Source: Aspidiotus rigidus
Taxonomy: Eukaryota > Arthropoda > Insecta > Hemiptera > Diaspididae
Direction of reading: 5' to 3'
Assembly (NCBI GenBank): GCA_035079385.1
Contig: JAVHKY010000005.1
Location: 5,146,001 to 5,210,000 of the forward strand
DNA: 64,000 bases
Shown: piece by piece, positions 20,016-32,710 of the stretch
Layout of the letters: every line of letters starts with the position of its first letter
Position numbering within the stretch: position 1 is the first letter of the stretch
Translations under genes and position numbers: made by a program
The notes under the pieces: generated by a model
What the model was told of the DNA's origin: nothing
The model's input: only the letters and a program-made list of their open reading frames with translations
Database searches by the model: none

Positions 20016-22330
20016 ATCGTCGTAGTTTCTATTTCTTTTATTTAATCTTATGTAACGCTTTGTACTTCATTTTCATTTCTTATAATTTATTTTATTGAAT
20101 CCGCCTATGGGATTTGTTCTGTTTTTTACTTTGTGAGTAATTTATTTAATTCTGCGTGATATCGCAACGTTTGTGTAAATTTGTTCAATTTGTATGTCGC
20201 ATTATTTGTGCAAATTAATCTGAGTTGTAGTAATTATTTCTTAATATCGTCTCTATGTGTATGTATTATTTAATAGCCAAAAAGGATAGTACAAATTCAA
20301 AAGACCTAAAAATAGGAAAGCCTACCTTCTAAGAGGAATTGTTTTTAAAAAACTGAAATGTCTGCCGATATTATTTTAATTAGGTTTTTGTAAGTGTAGA
20401 TTTGAACATTTTGATTAACATGTTTCTGACTGGCTGTTCTCATGAGGACAACCATTAAAAATCCAAGATGATATCGTTTACGTTTCTGGTGTTAGAAATT
20501 GTACTCTGATTTTACTGGGGATCCAAACCTAATTTGTTGACTGTCTGCCACTTTCCCAAAACCACAGAGGATACTATAAAAATATAAGGGGGTGAACAAA
20601 AACTATATTTCTAAACGTGCCTTCTCCCAATAATTTCTATTTTTCCTATAGTAGTCTGAAACAGTCTGAAAGTTACAATTTTCTTATGAAAGATCAACAT
20701 TAAAGTACGTTGTATTCTTTGGTATATTGATTGCGCCATTAAAAAGAGAGGTACAATCTCTTGAAAATAAATCAATCATCTATTTGATTTTCATACTTGC
20801 AATCATTGTAGCTGTCCACTTCTAATAGGTTCATTTTGAAAAACTATCAATTTTAACGAATTTCACTTGTAATGCTTTCGTTTTAACCGGGAACCTGTTT
20901 GATAGGGGTCTTTTTGGAAATTTCTGCAACTCACCGTCCTGTGTACTGTGAAAACTGACCTATGGCGTCGAAAGATCGTGAGGGTCGAAAGTCAACATTT
21001 TTCTAAGTACCTACGTACTTTTATGGAAAAATTTTGACTTTCGAGCCAAAAAATTTATGATTGGAGCGAGACTTCGAAAAATTTAGACTCTTCAAAATCT
21101 CAATTTCAATTTGAATGCTCAATAACAAAACCAATTCAATTCAAAAAACAGATCCCTTGCGTTCCTCGTCACCTTTGTTGCGGAAGCCGTCTCCTTTGTG
21201 CACGCGCTTTTTATGGGATGAAATGATCTGTCAAAGAGGAAGCTCTGGTCTGTAACTACGAGCAACGCCGCGCCATCCTTTCCCAAGAATTACCTCAGCT
21301 GCCTCCACATCTGATAGAGATATCAAATACTTTGTCACATAGGAACAGTCAACTGTGGTCCCAATACAAACGGAATTTTAAAAATTTATTACTTGGTAGT
21401 TTCAGAATTCAGAGTGTTTGGTTTCATATATGTTCATTTTCATCTCAAATTTTACAAAATTGATTAACAATCCACCTCGCCTCATCCTTGTAATCTAAGT
21501 GGTTTAGTACAGGCTTTTATATTTATACTGCTGTCTTAGGTTAGGCCCATTTCATGATGCCTTAGGCCTAGTATAGTTTTGTATGCTGTTTAGCCCAGTA
21601 TAATGGAGACTAGGAAGTACCTAGTACCTCGATTCTGAAATCTGCAAGTATGACATCACCAGCCGTTACCTGGAAGCCTAGTATAAAGAAGACTCAAGTA
21701 AGTAGTATTACTATTAGGCGTGGTATAATGGAGACTGTTGGGAGGCTTACAAGCAGAGTGAGTGATCTCAAGAATAGAAGAGAGGAAGGAAAAGAGAGAT
21801 GAGAGAGAGAGTTTAAGCTGTGCTGATGATGTGACAGGCGCAGCCATGATGGATAGTTATGACGTTGCAAGCTAATTATGTCTTTAATGTTGGTATATAG
21901 CTTAACTTACAGTTCACCGCACCTATATTAATCTGCAATAAAATAGCCCCCTTGTAAGCTACTATACCTGGATTTCATCAAAAAGCAGGCATGGCCTTAA
22001 AATAGAAATGATGTCACTTACTAGAAGATATGAAACACATTTTTATTTATGTGGCTGTGCCAGAAAATTTCTCTTTTTTCTTGAATTTTTTATTTCAATA
22101 TTATTTTTAATTAAGGATGTGAGAACTTCCTTTTATTCATACTGTAAAGTACTAACACAGATGATTCACAGATTTGGAATATTTATTCAGACTTGACAGG
22201 AGAAGAGTTGCTGCAGGTGGTAATGGTAATATATAGAACTTTAAAAGTTGGTCCCAGTACTGATGATAGTGAGATTGTGAATACTTTCATGTGGCAAAAA
22301 CAGGTCATAAGAATTAAATTCAAGATTTTG
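20016..22330. other. Gene-poor intergenic DNA with repeat remnants
   Basis: No convincing exon was found. The segment 21540-21640 carries TAGGCCTAGTATAATG-type strings that recur around 53.1-53.8 kb. The string GGGAACCTGTTTGATAGGGG near 20889 recurs in variant form near 42640, 52970 and 61515, so a dispersed repeat has left fragments here. Confidence 0.4.
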
Positions 22331-22559
22331 ATTCTATCCAGGGCTTGCATAATAACAGTTATTTTTTGGTTAACCGTTATAACTGAAATGAAAATACCAA
22401 TTTTGACCGATTGACCGTTAACCGTTATAATTCACAAGCGATCTTATAACCGATTGACCGTTAACCGTTATTTTTTCTGTTATAACTGTTATTTGACTAA
22501 AATAAATTTGAAGCGACAGAAAAAAAATTGGTAAAAAAAAAAGAAAAGAATTTTTCCAG

Positions 22560-22957
22560 TTGATTCTTCGGAGTTTGGACCTAAGAAATGTACAGGGAGG
22601 AAATCGCGTTTTGAGATTACTCAAAGTCTATTAAAGATAGAAACTTTTGATATTGAACAATGAAAATATCGAGGTGGATACTTTTCATTAAAAAAAAAAA
22701 AAAAACAGTAAGAGAATCGGTGCAGTAGAAGTCGAGATCGAACTGTCAAAAGACCTATTTTTTTCTATGAAAATATGTCCCATAAGAAATATGTAGGGAG
22801 GGAATCGCGTTTCGAGATTCCTCAAAGACTATTGAAGATAGAAACTTGATATTCAACACTGCAAATGTCGAGGTGAATACCTTTTCATGAAAAGAAAAAC
22901 CAGTCAGAGAATCGCTTCAGTAGAAGTCGAAATCGAACATTCAAAAGATTTTGGAGT
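22560..22957. repeat. Direct duplication of about 200 bp within the hAT-like element
   Basis: Both halves contain, in order, a TAAGAAAT-TGTA-GGGAGG-AATCGCGTTT block, ATTRAAGATAGAAACTT and GTAGAAGTCGARATCGAAC, at an offset of about 201 bp. Several substitutions and a poly(A) expansion in the first copy show that the duplication is not new. Confidence 0.7.
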
Positions 22958-23000
22958 TGATTTTAAATCAGTTTTAAATAATATATAGATACGTCATAAT

Positions 23001-23592
23001 TAGAGCCCGGATTTTTCGGAGTTAAAAACAGCAAAATTCGGAGCTAGAATGAGAATTTTCGGCATTACTCGGATTTATTAAAATAATTAGGTACCTATTA
23101 AAAAATTGGGAAAAAAATTTTTACAGTAGGTAAATATGTATCAAAATTTTTACATCGAAAAAGAGAAAAAAAATCTAAATAGGCCTAGGTAATTGATCTG
23201 AACATAAAGAATTATAAAAATTTCACGTTATGCTGCACTAGCATGTTAGATTTTGTCTTATTTTATTTTCTGGTTGGTTCACGCTTCAATTAGAGCACAA
23301 GATATTGTGAAGTTACAACTATATAGGCAGTAAAGAAATTTTTTCGATTCATAATTATTTAAATTTTTGTGTCTCAAATCACAAAATTTTGTATAAAAAA
23401 TAACTTTTTCTACAAATTATAGGTTTTCGGAAGATTTCGGATTTTATCCCCATTTTCGGAGTTTTTCGGAGAAATAAAACTTTTTTCCTGGGCTCAGAAT
23501 ACCATGAAATGAAGTAATGAACTTCTATTTGATTTTCAGAAATTTGCCCTTTAAGGAAATTATGCGACAAAAACCAGGGAATCCGGGCTCTA
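23001..23592. mobile_element. Nested hAT-like element (592 bp)
   Basis: Ends TAGAGCCCGGAT and ATCCGGGCTCTA are perfect inverted repeats of 12 bp. The flanks are an exact 8-bp target duplication, GTCATAAT, at 22993-23000 and 23593-23600. It lies inside the 2.0-kb hAT-like element, so it inserted later. The interior is rich in TTTTCGG motifs and non-coding. It is the same family as the older copy at 1297-1799. Confidence 0.88.
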
Positions 23593-24344
23593 GTCATAAT
23601 GTTTAATGTTTTTTCTATTAAATTTTTGTTTTCTGAATTCAAAAATATACAAAATCTAGAATTACTTCAAACTAAGGTTTTTTTTTAATTTCCATCTTCT
23701 GTGATAAATTCTAATTTTATTTTGAAGAGAATGAATTTGCTAACTCATTCAGCTATTCCCTAATCAATCATCATCATTTCATACATTATATTTTTGAAAA
23801 GTTTGCAAACTAAAACCAGGGCCTGACTAAAACTAGGTCTAGAAGGGAACTGTTCAAACTTTCAAAGTGTTCAAACTCTGAAGTTTGAACTTTCAACTTT
23901 TGAAGTAGCCTAAAGACTAATGAGTAATGAGACATTAACAAGAAGAAAACTAGAAATAAGAAAAGTACAAAACAAAGAAAAAAATATTTGCAATTTGTGA
24001 ATTTGGAGACTGGAGAGTGACGAGTCACGAGATTGTCGAGTTTGTCCACTATCTAGTAGGTATCTATAGAGGTACTGAGGTAGTAATAATATTGAATTAT
24101 TTTCTAAATTATGTGATTTTTCGATGCATAGGTGTTGTATTCACGCATTTTAACCGTTATAACGTAAAAATAGATATATTTTTAACGGTTATAGCGGTTA
24201 TATCGGTTATAACAGTTAAACGTTATAACCGTTATATTTTCCCACATTTTGACAGATAACCGATAACCAAAAAAATTTGGGAGGTCATTTGACCGATAAC
24301 CGTTAACCGTTAAAAAAATTTCGGTCGCAAGCCCTGATTCTACC

Positions 24345-25005
24345 TATATCAAACCCAAAATATATTATTCAGATGTCTTCCTTATTTCTTTCTTTAACTA
24401 CAATAAGGAATACAAATCCTCAAGCTTTTTCAGAACTTTCTAACTCAAATTATAAGCAATTTTCTCGAATTAATTTTCCACATATCTACATAATAACCAA
24501 ATTGCATCTCCAGTCTCCACCTTCTTGATACACGACTACTAACCTGCCAATTACAACTACTACACACAGCATACATGTAGCGATCTCTGGCGATATTAGC
24601 ACGCAACTGCGCTTCTGCCAGTTGTGCACACCATTACCAGGTATCCAGCAGGGTCGCTAACAACGCGCGTGGTTTGTTCAATGGTAATTTTTCTGATTAC
24701 AAAAGAGAAAAGAGGTACCTAAAACTAAAACTATAAAGGTATATATAATATGGGAGAAAAACGACAAATAATTTTCAACTCTCCCGGAAATGAACGTAGC
24801 AAATGTGTGTATTTGTGAGCTTGTGGCGTATTTGTGAACATTTTTTAGCGAATGTTCAGATTTTCAGAAGCCAAATCTACTTCATTCAGGTGTTATTCCA
24901 ATTTTAATTTTTCTCCTATTATATACTGCCATAGTTTAGGCACCTTTTCTCCCAGCTCAGTAGAAGTGCAGCGCAACGCTAGCGCTGCCAGGTTCAAATT
25001 GGTTA
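24345..25005. other. Intergenic DNA, no gene seen
   Basis: No coding or RNA feature was recognised. The string CAGCGCAACGCTAGCGCTG near 24969 is a small imperfect palindrome. Confidence 0.4.
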
Positions 25006-25012
25006 ATTCAAT

Positions 25013-25460
25013 CACGGTACACTAAAGAGGTATTGACACTTGCCTATGTTCACCATTACTATAATGCTGTCACGAGAAATGATGTACTTGAGTGTTTTGC
25101 TACTATGTAGCGCCAATGATCTGGTCCCCGGTTGTACATAGAGTCTTATGTAAATTCACTACTTTAAAAAAATTGTAGAAGAGTCAGAAATCAACCAAAA
25201 AATCTGAAACATGGTGCGAATAGACTACTCATTATGCTCTACATATTTCAAAAAAAATTATTCTCATGTGTAAATTTCTTGATTTTTTATAACCCTTGGA
25301 AATTTGTCACTACTAGGGTACCTCCGGTAAGGTAACAACGCTGGTGGGGAGCGGAAGGCATTCACAACGGCGCAGCGAACGCAGCGGAATTATGTATGAA
25401 CTACATTATTTTGTGTGACAAGAATTTTGTATAGTGTCAATACCTCTTTAGTGTACCGTG
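25013..25460. mobile_element. Short DNA transposon with perfect 28-bp terminal inverted repeats
   Basis: The first 28 bases (starting CACGGTACACTAAAGAGGTA) are perfectly complementary to the last 28. The flanks are identical, ATTCAAT at 25006-25012 and 25461-25467, a 7-bp target duplication. The length is 448 bp with no coding frame, so this is a MITE-type non-autonomous element. Perfect ends suggest recent insertion. The superfamily is not clear from the ends. Confidence 0.88.
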
Positions 25461-25467
25461 ATTCAAT

Positions 25468-26300
25468 CATCTTGCAAAAGACGACTAAAACAGGTTAATG
25501 GGCAAATTAATGGTCAAAACTGAAATTTTTGATTTTTGGTCACTCAGACAGTTACTCAGTAAGCTAATGGTTATTAGTATCCTAGTTCATCATTCATTAT
25601 TCTGATATTTATCAGATATGTCAATATTTTGTTGTTTGGCTGTGGCACTTGGGCAGCTGCAAGCTTCACTCTTTCATATTATCTACATATTAATTGAAGA
25701 AAGAAGACAATATTGAGGAACATTAATTTTAGACAATTGAGAGCATAATTATATCAAGTGAAAGAAGAACATAGAATAGGCGCATATTTACCTTCTATCC
25801 CTATCAGAGACCAAACTGCAAAGTGCCAATCCAAAATGCAAACTACAAATAATACAAAGTACAAAAACAAAACTACAAACTTGTGTGCAGGGAGTCGAAG
25901 TTTAGCTACTTTTTTAGAGCATACACTTCCTAACCCTTACAATAACACGTAGATGCGTAAGCATAACAACATAGAACATAAATGATGGGATCCTGTGTCC
26001 TGACTATGACAAAGAATAACCCATTATTCTATAATGATGTTAATGATAAAATTTTTCTCTTCACTTCATTTCATCACGTTTCAAGTCGTATTTTTTTTCT
26101 AGCAGAAGAAAACGTCTGAATATTGACAGGCGAAATGAAATTATGAAAACATACCTAATGAGTTCGTTCGTTTATAAGTTACGAATTATGAATAAGTGTT
26201 TTACCCTAAATTTACCATTTCGCGTTGCTTTCGTTCTGTCCTACCAACACGATTCTCAATAAGACTGTTATTATTCTGTTTCGTACAGAAGTATTGTTAT
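25468..26300. other. Intergenic DNA upstream of the 26.4-kb gene
   Basis: Short frames only. The part after about 26160 is the likely promoter or 5' UTR of the downstream gene. No TATA box or other motif was assigned. Confidence 0.4.
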
Positions 26301-26373
26301 TGCTGTGATTTGTTCTGTTTTTTCTCATTCCAAATTTCTTGGTATTATACTCTCCGAACCTCGTTCAAGGTTT

Positions 26374-28511
26374 ATGATGGCAGTTAAATGTCCTATCATC
26401 AGTGTTGATCCGTTTAGTAAACCCCTAAGATCAAGAGTATCTACTCGTCGTCGGAAAGACTATTTCAAACCTCTTCACGTCGATTGCAGCGTCGAATACG
26501 AATTACCGAACTCAGCCAAACCTCCCGTTGGTAACAAGAACGAACCTTTATTAATGATACATCCATCGTATTACCGACGAGAAGAAAGTAAGCGTCGAAG
26601 TCAGTTCGTTAATAATTTACCCAGAAGACGAATAACGAACATTAAATACGCTCGAAACGTTGTTAATTGTGATGTAGAGAATACGAATAAGTACGGAACT
26701 GATAATTACTTGTCTGCGAAACAAAAGATGAATGATACCTCGTCTCTATCTAAGGTATCCGCACCGTCTGAAATTTTCCAAACTCAAACTGAATTCGACT
26801 TTACGAGCTCGCAACCTAGAACCAAAGCGCATTTTCGTAATAAATATTTGGATTCTCTGCGTCCACGGACCAGCGTACAAGGGTTACCAATGAAAATCAT
26901 AGAACACCACGATTCGATTCCAATGGGGAAGAGAATCCAAACAAATCCGTCAACTGGATCTACTTCAATCGTACACGAATATCTTGGGATGTCTGTTGTG
27001 TTACCTACATCTAAACACGCCGCTGCCTCTATACCTGTACCCAGGCCTGAATCAATTTCAACTCAAACATACGGTACCTATATATTTATTTTGGTTTACG
27101 AAAGTATATGTGCGATTAAAGTAACAGTTTCTCGAATCAGGAATTGAACAAGCTTGTCAAAAACTCTTCGCAGGGATCGTCCGGTAATGAAGATTCTTGG
27201 CCTGATTCTAAAGAGTCCTCAAAATCGATGAATGGTCCCCCATATCATCTTTTTCTTCTTTTTTTTTTTTTTTCACCATATTACTATATTAGTATTTATG
27301 AGCTCATTTTTACTTTTTAGGCATAGCGTGCTTTAACGAAGCAGACGATTTTAGAAAAGTGTTTTCATAAGAAATTCGAAGATACCTCATCAGATTTTTA
27401 GCTTTCTGTTGAAATGATATTTTGATCGTTTTCGTCTGGCTTATTTCTTCTCTCAGTTCACCACTATGTCTACCGATCAAACGAATCACAGAAAATGATT
27501 CGAAGTGGGGAACACATTACCCATGGACCCTCTATCTCTGAATTGTGACTCGTCAACATAATTAAAAATTTTCTGTATCATGTCGCCCAACAAATAAGGG
27601 GAATCTCAGTGTGAATCATCTTATGCACTTACATTTTAAAGGGATCGGGATAACCGCTGTCAATGGGTTAGATTGCTCCACACTTCCTTCTATAAATTGA
27701 GAATAGAGGGATAAGATCGTCAAAAGAGTTTGGATTATGTTTCAAGTGACGTAATGTCTTCTCTTATTCGGCTGATGGGATGTTCGATTTATTTGTTTTA
27801 GATTCCTGGGCGACGATGAACTTTCAAAACCCGAATATTATCGATAATAAAGGCGAAAGTAATAATAGGTACATCAATCGGACTCAAGATGGAAGCAAGA
27901 ATACTTTTGAGAGACTGAATACTGTGGCTGATTTGCAACCAGAATTGATGATGCCCAACTCAATATCTAACGCAGCCGCCGTCGCTGCCAACTTGACTCA
28001 TTCAACTTATCATCAACGACAACCAGCTGTTGGAGTTGCTGCAATCGCGGCGACGTCCTCGAATCCCGTGTCAAACTGTCGCGATCACTCCTTATATCCG
28101 GCGGCTGAAGGTGATCGTCATCCTCTGATGCATCAACAGCCGTGGTTTGCAACTACTGCTCCCGAAATTCCCAATTCAACCCTTCCCTTGAGTCATACAA
28201 CACCTAAAAGTTCTTTGATCAGACCTACTTACCCAGAGATGCCACTGCAGTTTTTGTCTGCGCGTAAAAGAACGTCGGATAGTTTAAGGCCCTGTGACGA
28301 GTATTACTACTATTCATCTAAGCGGAATCGAATGAGTCTTAATGAGAACAATCAAACTTGTCAGTCGCGTTCGCTTGTAGTGAAAGAACCGGAGCCCTGC
28401 AAAATGTACCAGATGGACGAATCTCGTAATTATTACAACCATTCGATCACTGAGAATTCGGGAGCAACGTCTTGTAATAATTTAAATACGTTACAATTAT
28501 TTCGTCTTTAA
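26374..28511 (+). CDS. Uncharacterised two-exon protein
   Basis: Exon 1 ends at 27073 (TAC G/GTACCT) and exon 2 runs from 27802 (acceptor TTTTAG) to the stop at 28511; the phases join as G+AT. Starting at the MMAVKCPI methionine (26374) the product is 469 aa; an upstream in-frame ATG at 26305 would add 23 residues. The N-terminal half is basic, with RSRVSTRRRKDYFKPLHVD and RREESKRRSQF. A compact block around STSIVHEYLGMSVVLP and SISTQTYDSWATMNF spans the splice junction and looks conserved-motif-like. The C-terminal half is Asn/Ser/Ala-rich and has a tetra-tyrosine run. No known domain is recognised and no function is assigned. Coding reality rests on length, codon character and clean splice phase. 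Confidence 0.7.
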
Positions 28512-30050
28512 TTATGGCGTAGGTTTGTTCGCATTGTGCCTGATTCGTGAAGTAAGAAATATTAATAGTTCCGTGTTTTTCATGAGGGGAGGGAAATATT
28601 TTTAAAATGCGACTGCAAACGTGTTAACGGAATTCGATCTTGTCAAAGAAGTATTGAGAAATGGTAAGACAAACCACAAACATTGTGTCTCTTTCATGAG
28701 ATTTGAACTCACAACGCGGTCCCTTCTGTGAGATGGTCGCCTAAATTCGCTAACAACCACCTCACCTGCGGGGGTTGTGACTTCTAATCTCACAGAAAGC
28801 GATAGACAAAGAAGCGTTCCGTTACCGTTCATGACTTCTGTCTGTCATGAGGAAAAACTTTCAGGCTCGAAGAACCATGCAGCGTAACAGGTGTACCTAC
28901 AAGAATACGGGTAAGTTTCGTCGATTGGTTCTTCGACGCCTGAGGGTTTTTCATCCCGACTGTTCAAATTTGAAAATTATTGATCATAATATTCTTATAA
29001 GTATTAGAGCGTGAACTTGGTTTTCCGTATTATGAATGTACCGCACGAAGTATTAGAAATAATTCCAATATGTTTAGTGATAAATAACAATTTTTTGATT
29101 AAGGGGAGGAGAAGATTATGAGAATGACGAAGAACACACAAATTTTTGCTCATTTTCTGTAGGTTTCGAATGAGGGACGTTTCACGTGTGAGGCATTCGT
29201 TGGAACCCCCTCACAACAAAGATGTGCAAACATTTGAGAGCATTCTTCATTAATTTTTTCGAAGTGCAGTCGACTTTCTGAGCTCGGTTTTGTAGGATAG
29301 AAAAATTATTTATTTTTTTATTTTTCCTGCTTTCGAAGTCACTTTATTTCGGTGTAGTTGTATTTAAGTAGCGGATGAACTCGGTTGCATAGTTCCATAT
29401 CGTGAAAAAAGACCGCAAGTTTGTAAATTTATTGAGCTTATATCCACAAAATAATGTTAAATCATTCTACCGTCGGTATTTCGACCGTGCTGTATTCCTT
29501 ACGACTGTGATAATAACGATTGAATAATTTTAGAGCATTGTATATCTAAATAATAAGCTATTTTGTACAAATTAACCGACTATTTTGGGGAAACTTTATA
29601 ATCGAGAACTTGAAATTTCTCGTGACCCTATGATCCTGAAATCCTTTTCTTTATCCTACTTGTTACCAAAAAAAAAAAAAAAACAAAACAAAAAACGTCG
29701 TAGTCATAAGCGAATAATAATATTACGTTGTAAATTCGAAATTTCTTGTTATATTTATTAAAAAAACGACGACTGTTAAAACTCGAAAAAACGCTGATGT
29801 ATCCTTTCTGCGTTATCGTATTTTTTTTTCAATTTCTCTACTCGAATCCCGAAGTTTTTCTGCTCTACGGTACCTGAATTTTTGTATCTTATTTTAGTGT
29901 CGTGATACTTGAAATCCGCCGTTCAAAGGATTTTAATGTATCGTGATATTATAATATTAATCGTTCCGTATGAATATGTTATGGAGAGATATTGATATTG
30001 ACGTGTACAATATAATCATAATTATCGAGAATTGAGAAATATTTTGTGCT
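28512..30050 (+). other. Probable long 3' UTR or downstream region of the 26.4-kb gene
   Basis: No coding exon is visible. The stretch is AT-rich with homopolymer A runs (for example 29670-29685) and contains a tRNA-like SINE relic at 28692-28766. The 3' end of the transcript was not determined. Confidence 0.35.
28692..28766 (-). repeat. tRNA-derived SINE head (degenerate, tRNA-Ser-like)
   Basis: On the minus strand a TTAGCGAATTTAGG string fits the A box and D-loop, bounded by a GTTG/CGAC D stem. Further on GAGTTCAAATCTC fits the B box, with a five-pair T stem (GTGAG/CTCAT) and the loop TTCAAAT. The acceptor stem does not pair and position 33 is not U, so it is not a working tRNA. A SINE promoter head is the better reading. 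Confidence 0.4.
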
Positions 30051-31066
30051 ATCTTGGTTCTGAGGGTAAAAACAAGGAGGAAACATATTGAGAAAGCAAA
30101 TTGCAGGAGAATTTATTTTTTACTTGTTCGTACGAGTTTTGTACAATGCAATGCTTTTCACAACAAATGCGTGAAAAGTATTGCAAAGTATGATGAAAAA
30201 GCTACTTTTCACCATAGTGTTGGGAGGAAAATATATTCGGTTTAAACTTACAGACTTCTCAAACCAGTTGTTAACAGATCAATTTGTCAGTTGAACATTA
30301 GAAGAGTGGAAAGTAAATTTGACTTGTACATAAACAAAATAATCAAGCAAGTTGATTCTGGTACAACCAATTAGTTCTGTGACTGTCTGATTAAAAATGT
30401 ATACAGCCAGAATTTTAGAAAACTGAACTATCTGTAGTTCTGTGAATCGATTGGCTTTTAAAAGATTGATGTGGATAGCAAAGACGTCGTTATTTTGTTT
30501 ATTAAAAATGATTATTAGAAACTCAAAACTGTACAACAATTGCAATTAACCTTCAAAATTATATGTATAGCTCAACAAGACTCCTTTCATTCTAAATTAT
30601 CTGGGGTGATCTTTACTGGGAATAAATATGATCTTTGGTCCAACAGTGTGGGTTGTTTTGGTATCAGCAGCCTCTTATGTAACCTCATAAAATTGTTAAG
30701 AATGAATAACAAATTTCCTGTACGTTTGATACGTGATAAGTAGTTAATCCCTAACTTACTGGCTTTCAGAAAGTTTGTACCAAGAACAAAATATGATCTT
30801 CTACTGCTACTGCAGCAAAAGAGAGAGTTGAAAGAAAATTAACTCCAATTACCATTGTCTGAAATAATAACCATAGTAATTACCCACATACATAATAAAC
30901 GTTACCTCAAGTTTTTGATACTTTTTTGTTTTTATTTTTTTTATTTTAACAACTTATGAAAGATGATATTACATTCATAAATACACACTCATTTGATGTA
31001 ATCCAATTCTTCACACTTAGTACAAAACTTTCTCAACTCACAGTGATCCAGATCACATATTTTTAC

Positions 31067-31109
<43 letters not shown>

Positions 31110-32289
31110 AACTAATAGCAACATTATAAATAATATTAATAATGAATAAGTGTTTGAAAAAGAAAAACAATTTCATTATGCATAATTTTTGATTAATATA
31201 GAAAATTGCGGTAGCCAAATATGTTTCAAAAATTTGGTAAATCATACACAGTTCAAAATTTCAAGATACAATTATAATTGGAGGTCAAAATTGCCAATTT
31301 CAAAATTCAAAACCATTTAAAAATACGATATTACGTACTTCCAAAACAAAGTAATATATTGTTGCGTATGCCACAATTAATCTAATAAAATGCAAAATTG
31401 AAGAATTGGTAAAATATTTTCTTAATGATCCTCGAAGTTCCACATTGAAGTACAGTGATTCATCTTCAACTATGTGATTACAGTCACAGCATATATGAGA
31501 TTGTATCACACAGTGTTGCCACTATCAAATTTCAATCTATAATTTACAATTCTATAATTCTCTAATTCTATTATTCTTGGCTTTTTGACACGGTTTCATA
31601 ATGGAACTTGACTTAAAATAAATATTCTCATTCTGTTCTCACTAGAAACAACCCTTTTACTACATGAAGTCATATGTAAGAATAATCTGTAATTAGTTAC
31701 TGTGGTCAAGAGTCGGAAATAATTGGAAAGGAAAAATAAAAGGAAGAAAGAAATAGTTATCAACAAGGTATAGGGAAATAATATTGGCTTTCAAATTTCC
31801 TGAAAATTGAATCATATCCTCAAAAATGCTTATTTTGGCAACACTGCGTGAACCAATCACTTCAGTTATGGGCTTGGTACATAGCATAATTTGGTACTTG
31901 ACAGTGAATGATATTTGTAAACATTCTTTAAAGAACCCCAGACGCAAAAAAAGAGTATAAATAACCGCCATAATGATATTGCCAGTTTATGCTACTGAAA
32001 ATATTCCATTGAAACTTCATAGCTTACAGATTTTAAATGAATGAAGTTGTTTTCTCAAGAAAAAAGGAATAATAAAACAGTACATTCAATTAATTCAAAC
32101 ACCAGAAGTTTGGAAAACTGGAAATGCATCTTATATTCAATTTAATTAAGATTATGAGTATGCAACAAATAAAATAATTTTTATTGCAATATGCCGGTAG
32201 AGATGGAAGAAAGGAAAATAAGAAAACATAACATGAAAATTCATAGGTCCAAATGAAAATCCAATACTACATTACAAACGCAGTTTTAA
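30050..32289. other. AT-rich intergenic DNA, no gene seen
   Basis: Only short, low-complexity frames occur. An (AAT)n microsatellite lies at about 31069-31102. Confidence 0.45.
31069..31102. repeat. (AAT)n microsatellite
   Basis: About eleven consecutive TAA units, ending in TGATAATG. Confidence 0.9.
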
Positions 32290-32532
32290 TCAAACGTATT
32301 CCGAGGCACACAAATAATTGTCGACATTTGATACGTCACAATCGATATCCAGTAGTCCCAAAAATGATGGGACTTTCGTTAAATCCTTCGGGGTAAAGTA
32401 TTTTTTTTTGATACGCGACCACGTTTCGCAATTTATGTTGTAACCATTGGCAACTGCGTCCTCTATCAATTTGATGTCTTGATCCGTCTCGGGAATTTTT
32501 TGGATAGTATTTTGTTTGGGTTCGTCTTCATC
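32290..32532 (-). CDS. Orphan C-terminal exon (80 codons plus stop)
   Basis: The minus strand reads a good acceptor (ATTTTTCCAG) followed by an open frame of 80 codons to TGA at 32290-32292. The sequence is acidic at first (DEDEPKQ). It then has a helix-rich block LIEDAVANGYNINCETWSRI with KKYFTPKDL that loosely recalls a Myb/SANT-type fold, ending in LCASEYV. I do not recognise the protein. Its upstream exon is not certain; an in-phase donor exists inside the last HIF exon at 36743. Alternatively it may be the tail of a gene broken by the foldback element at 32.7-35.6 kb. Confidence 0.5.
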   Translation of the reverse strand, partial: DEDEPKQNTIQKIPETDQDIKLIEDAVANGYNINCETWSRIKKKYFTPKDLTKVPSFLGLLDIDCDVSNVDNYLCASEYV

Positions 32533-32710
32533 CTGGAAAAATCGAATCAAATACAATAAGAATACTGTCAATAGATAGAAACGAGGAGACTTAAACTCCG
32601 AGATTGAGTACACTGTACGTTTTGCTTAGAAAAATCTTCACTCTATTTTCATAAGGTTTCTCTTTGTCCTGTGCCGCCAAGCTGTTTTTTCATTTGTACT
32701 CCATATAGGT

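Larger units (their letters stand above)
22339..24336. mobile_element. hAT-like non-autonomous element (2.0 kb) with AACCGTTA-rich ends
   Basis: The termini are CAGGGCTTGC at 22339-22348 and its complement at 24327-24336. They are flanked by ATTCTATC (22331-22338) and ATTCTACC (24337-24344), a 7-of-8 match to an 8-bp target duplication as hAT transposases make. The subterminal 150 bp at both ends are packed with AACCGTTAACCG/CGGTTATAACGG motifs in opposite orientation. No transposase frame survives. A tandem duplication of about 200 bp (22560-22757 and 22758-22957) lies inside, and a second element is nested at 23001-23592. Confidence 0.8.

Noticed and set aside
28692..28766. Functional tRNA-Ser gene
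   Set aside because: The acceptor stem does not pair, position 33 is not U and the variable arm is not convincing.
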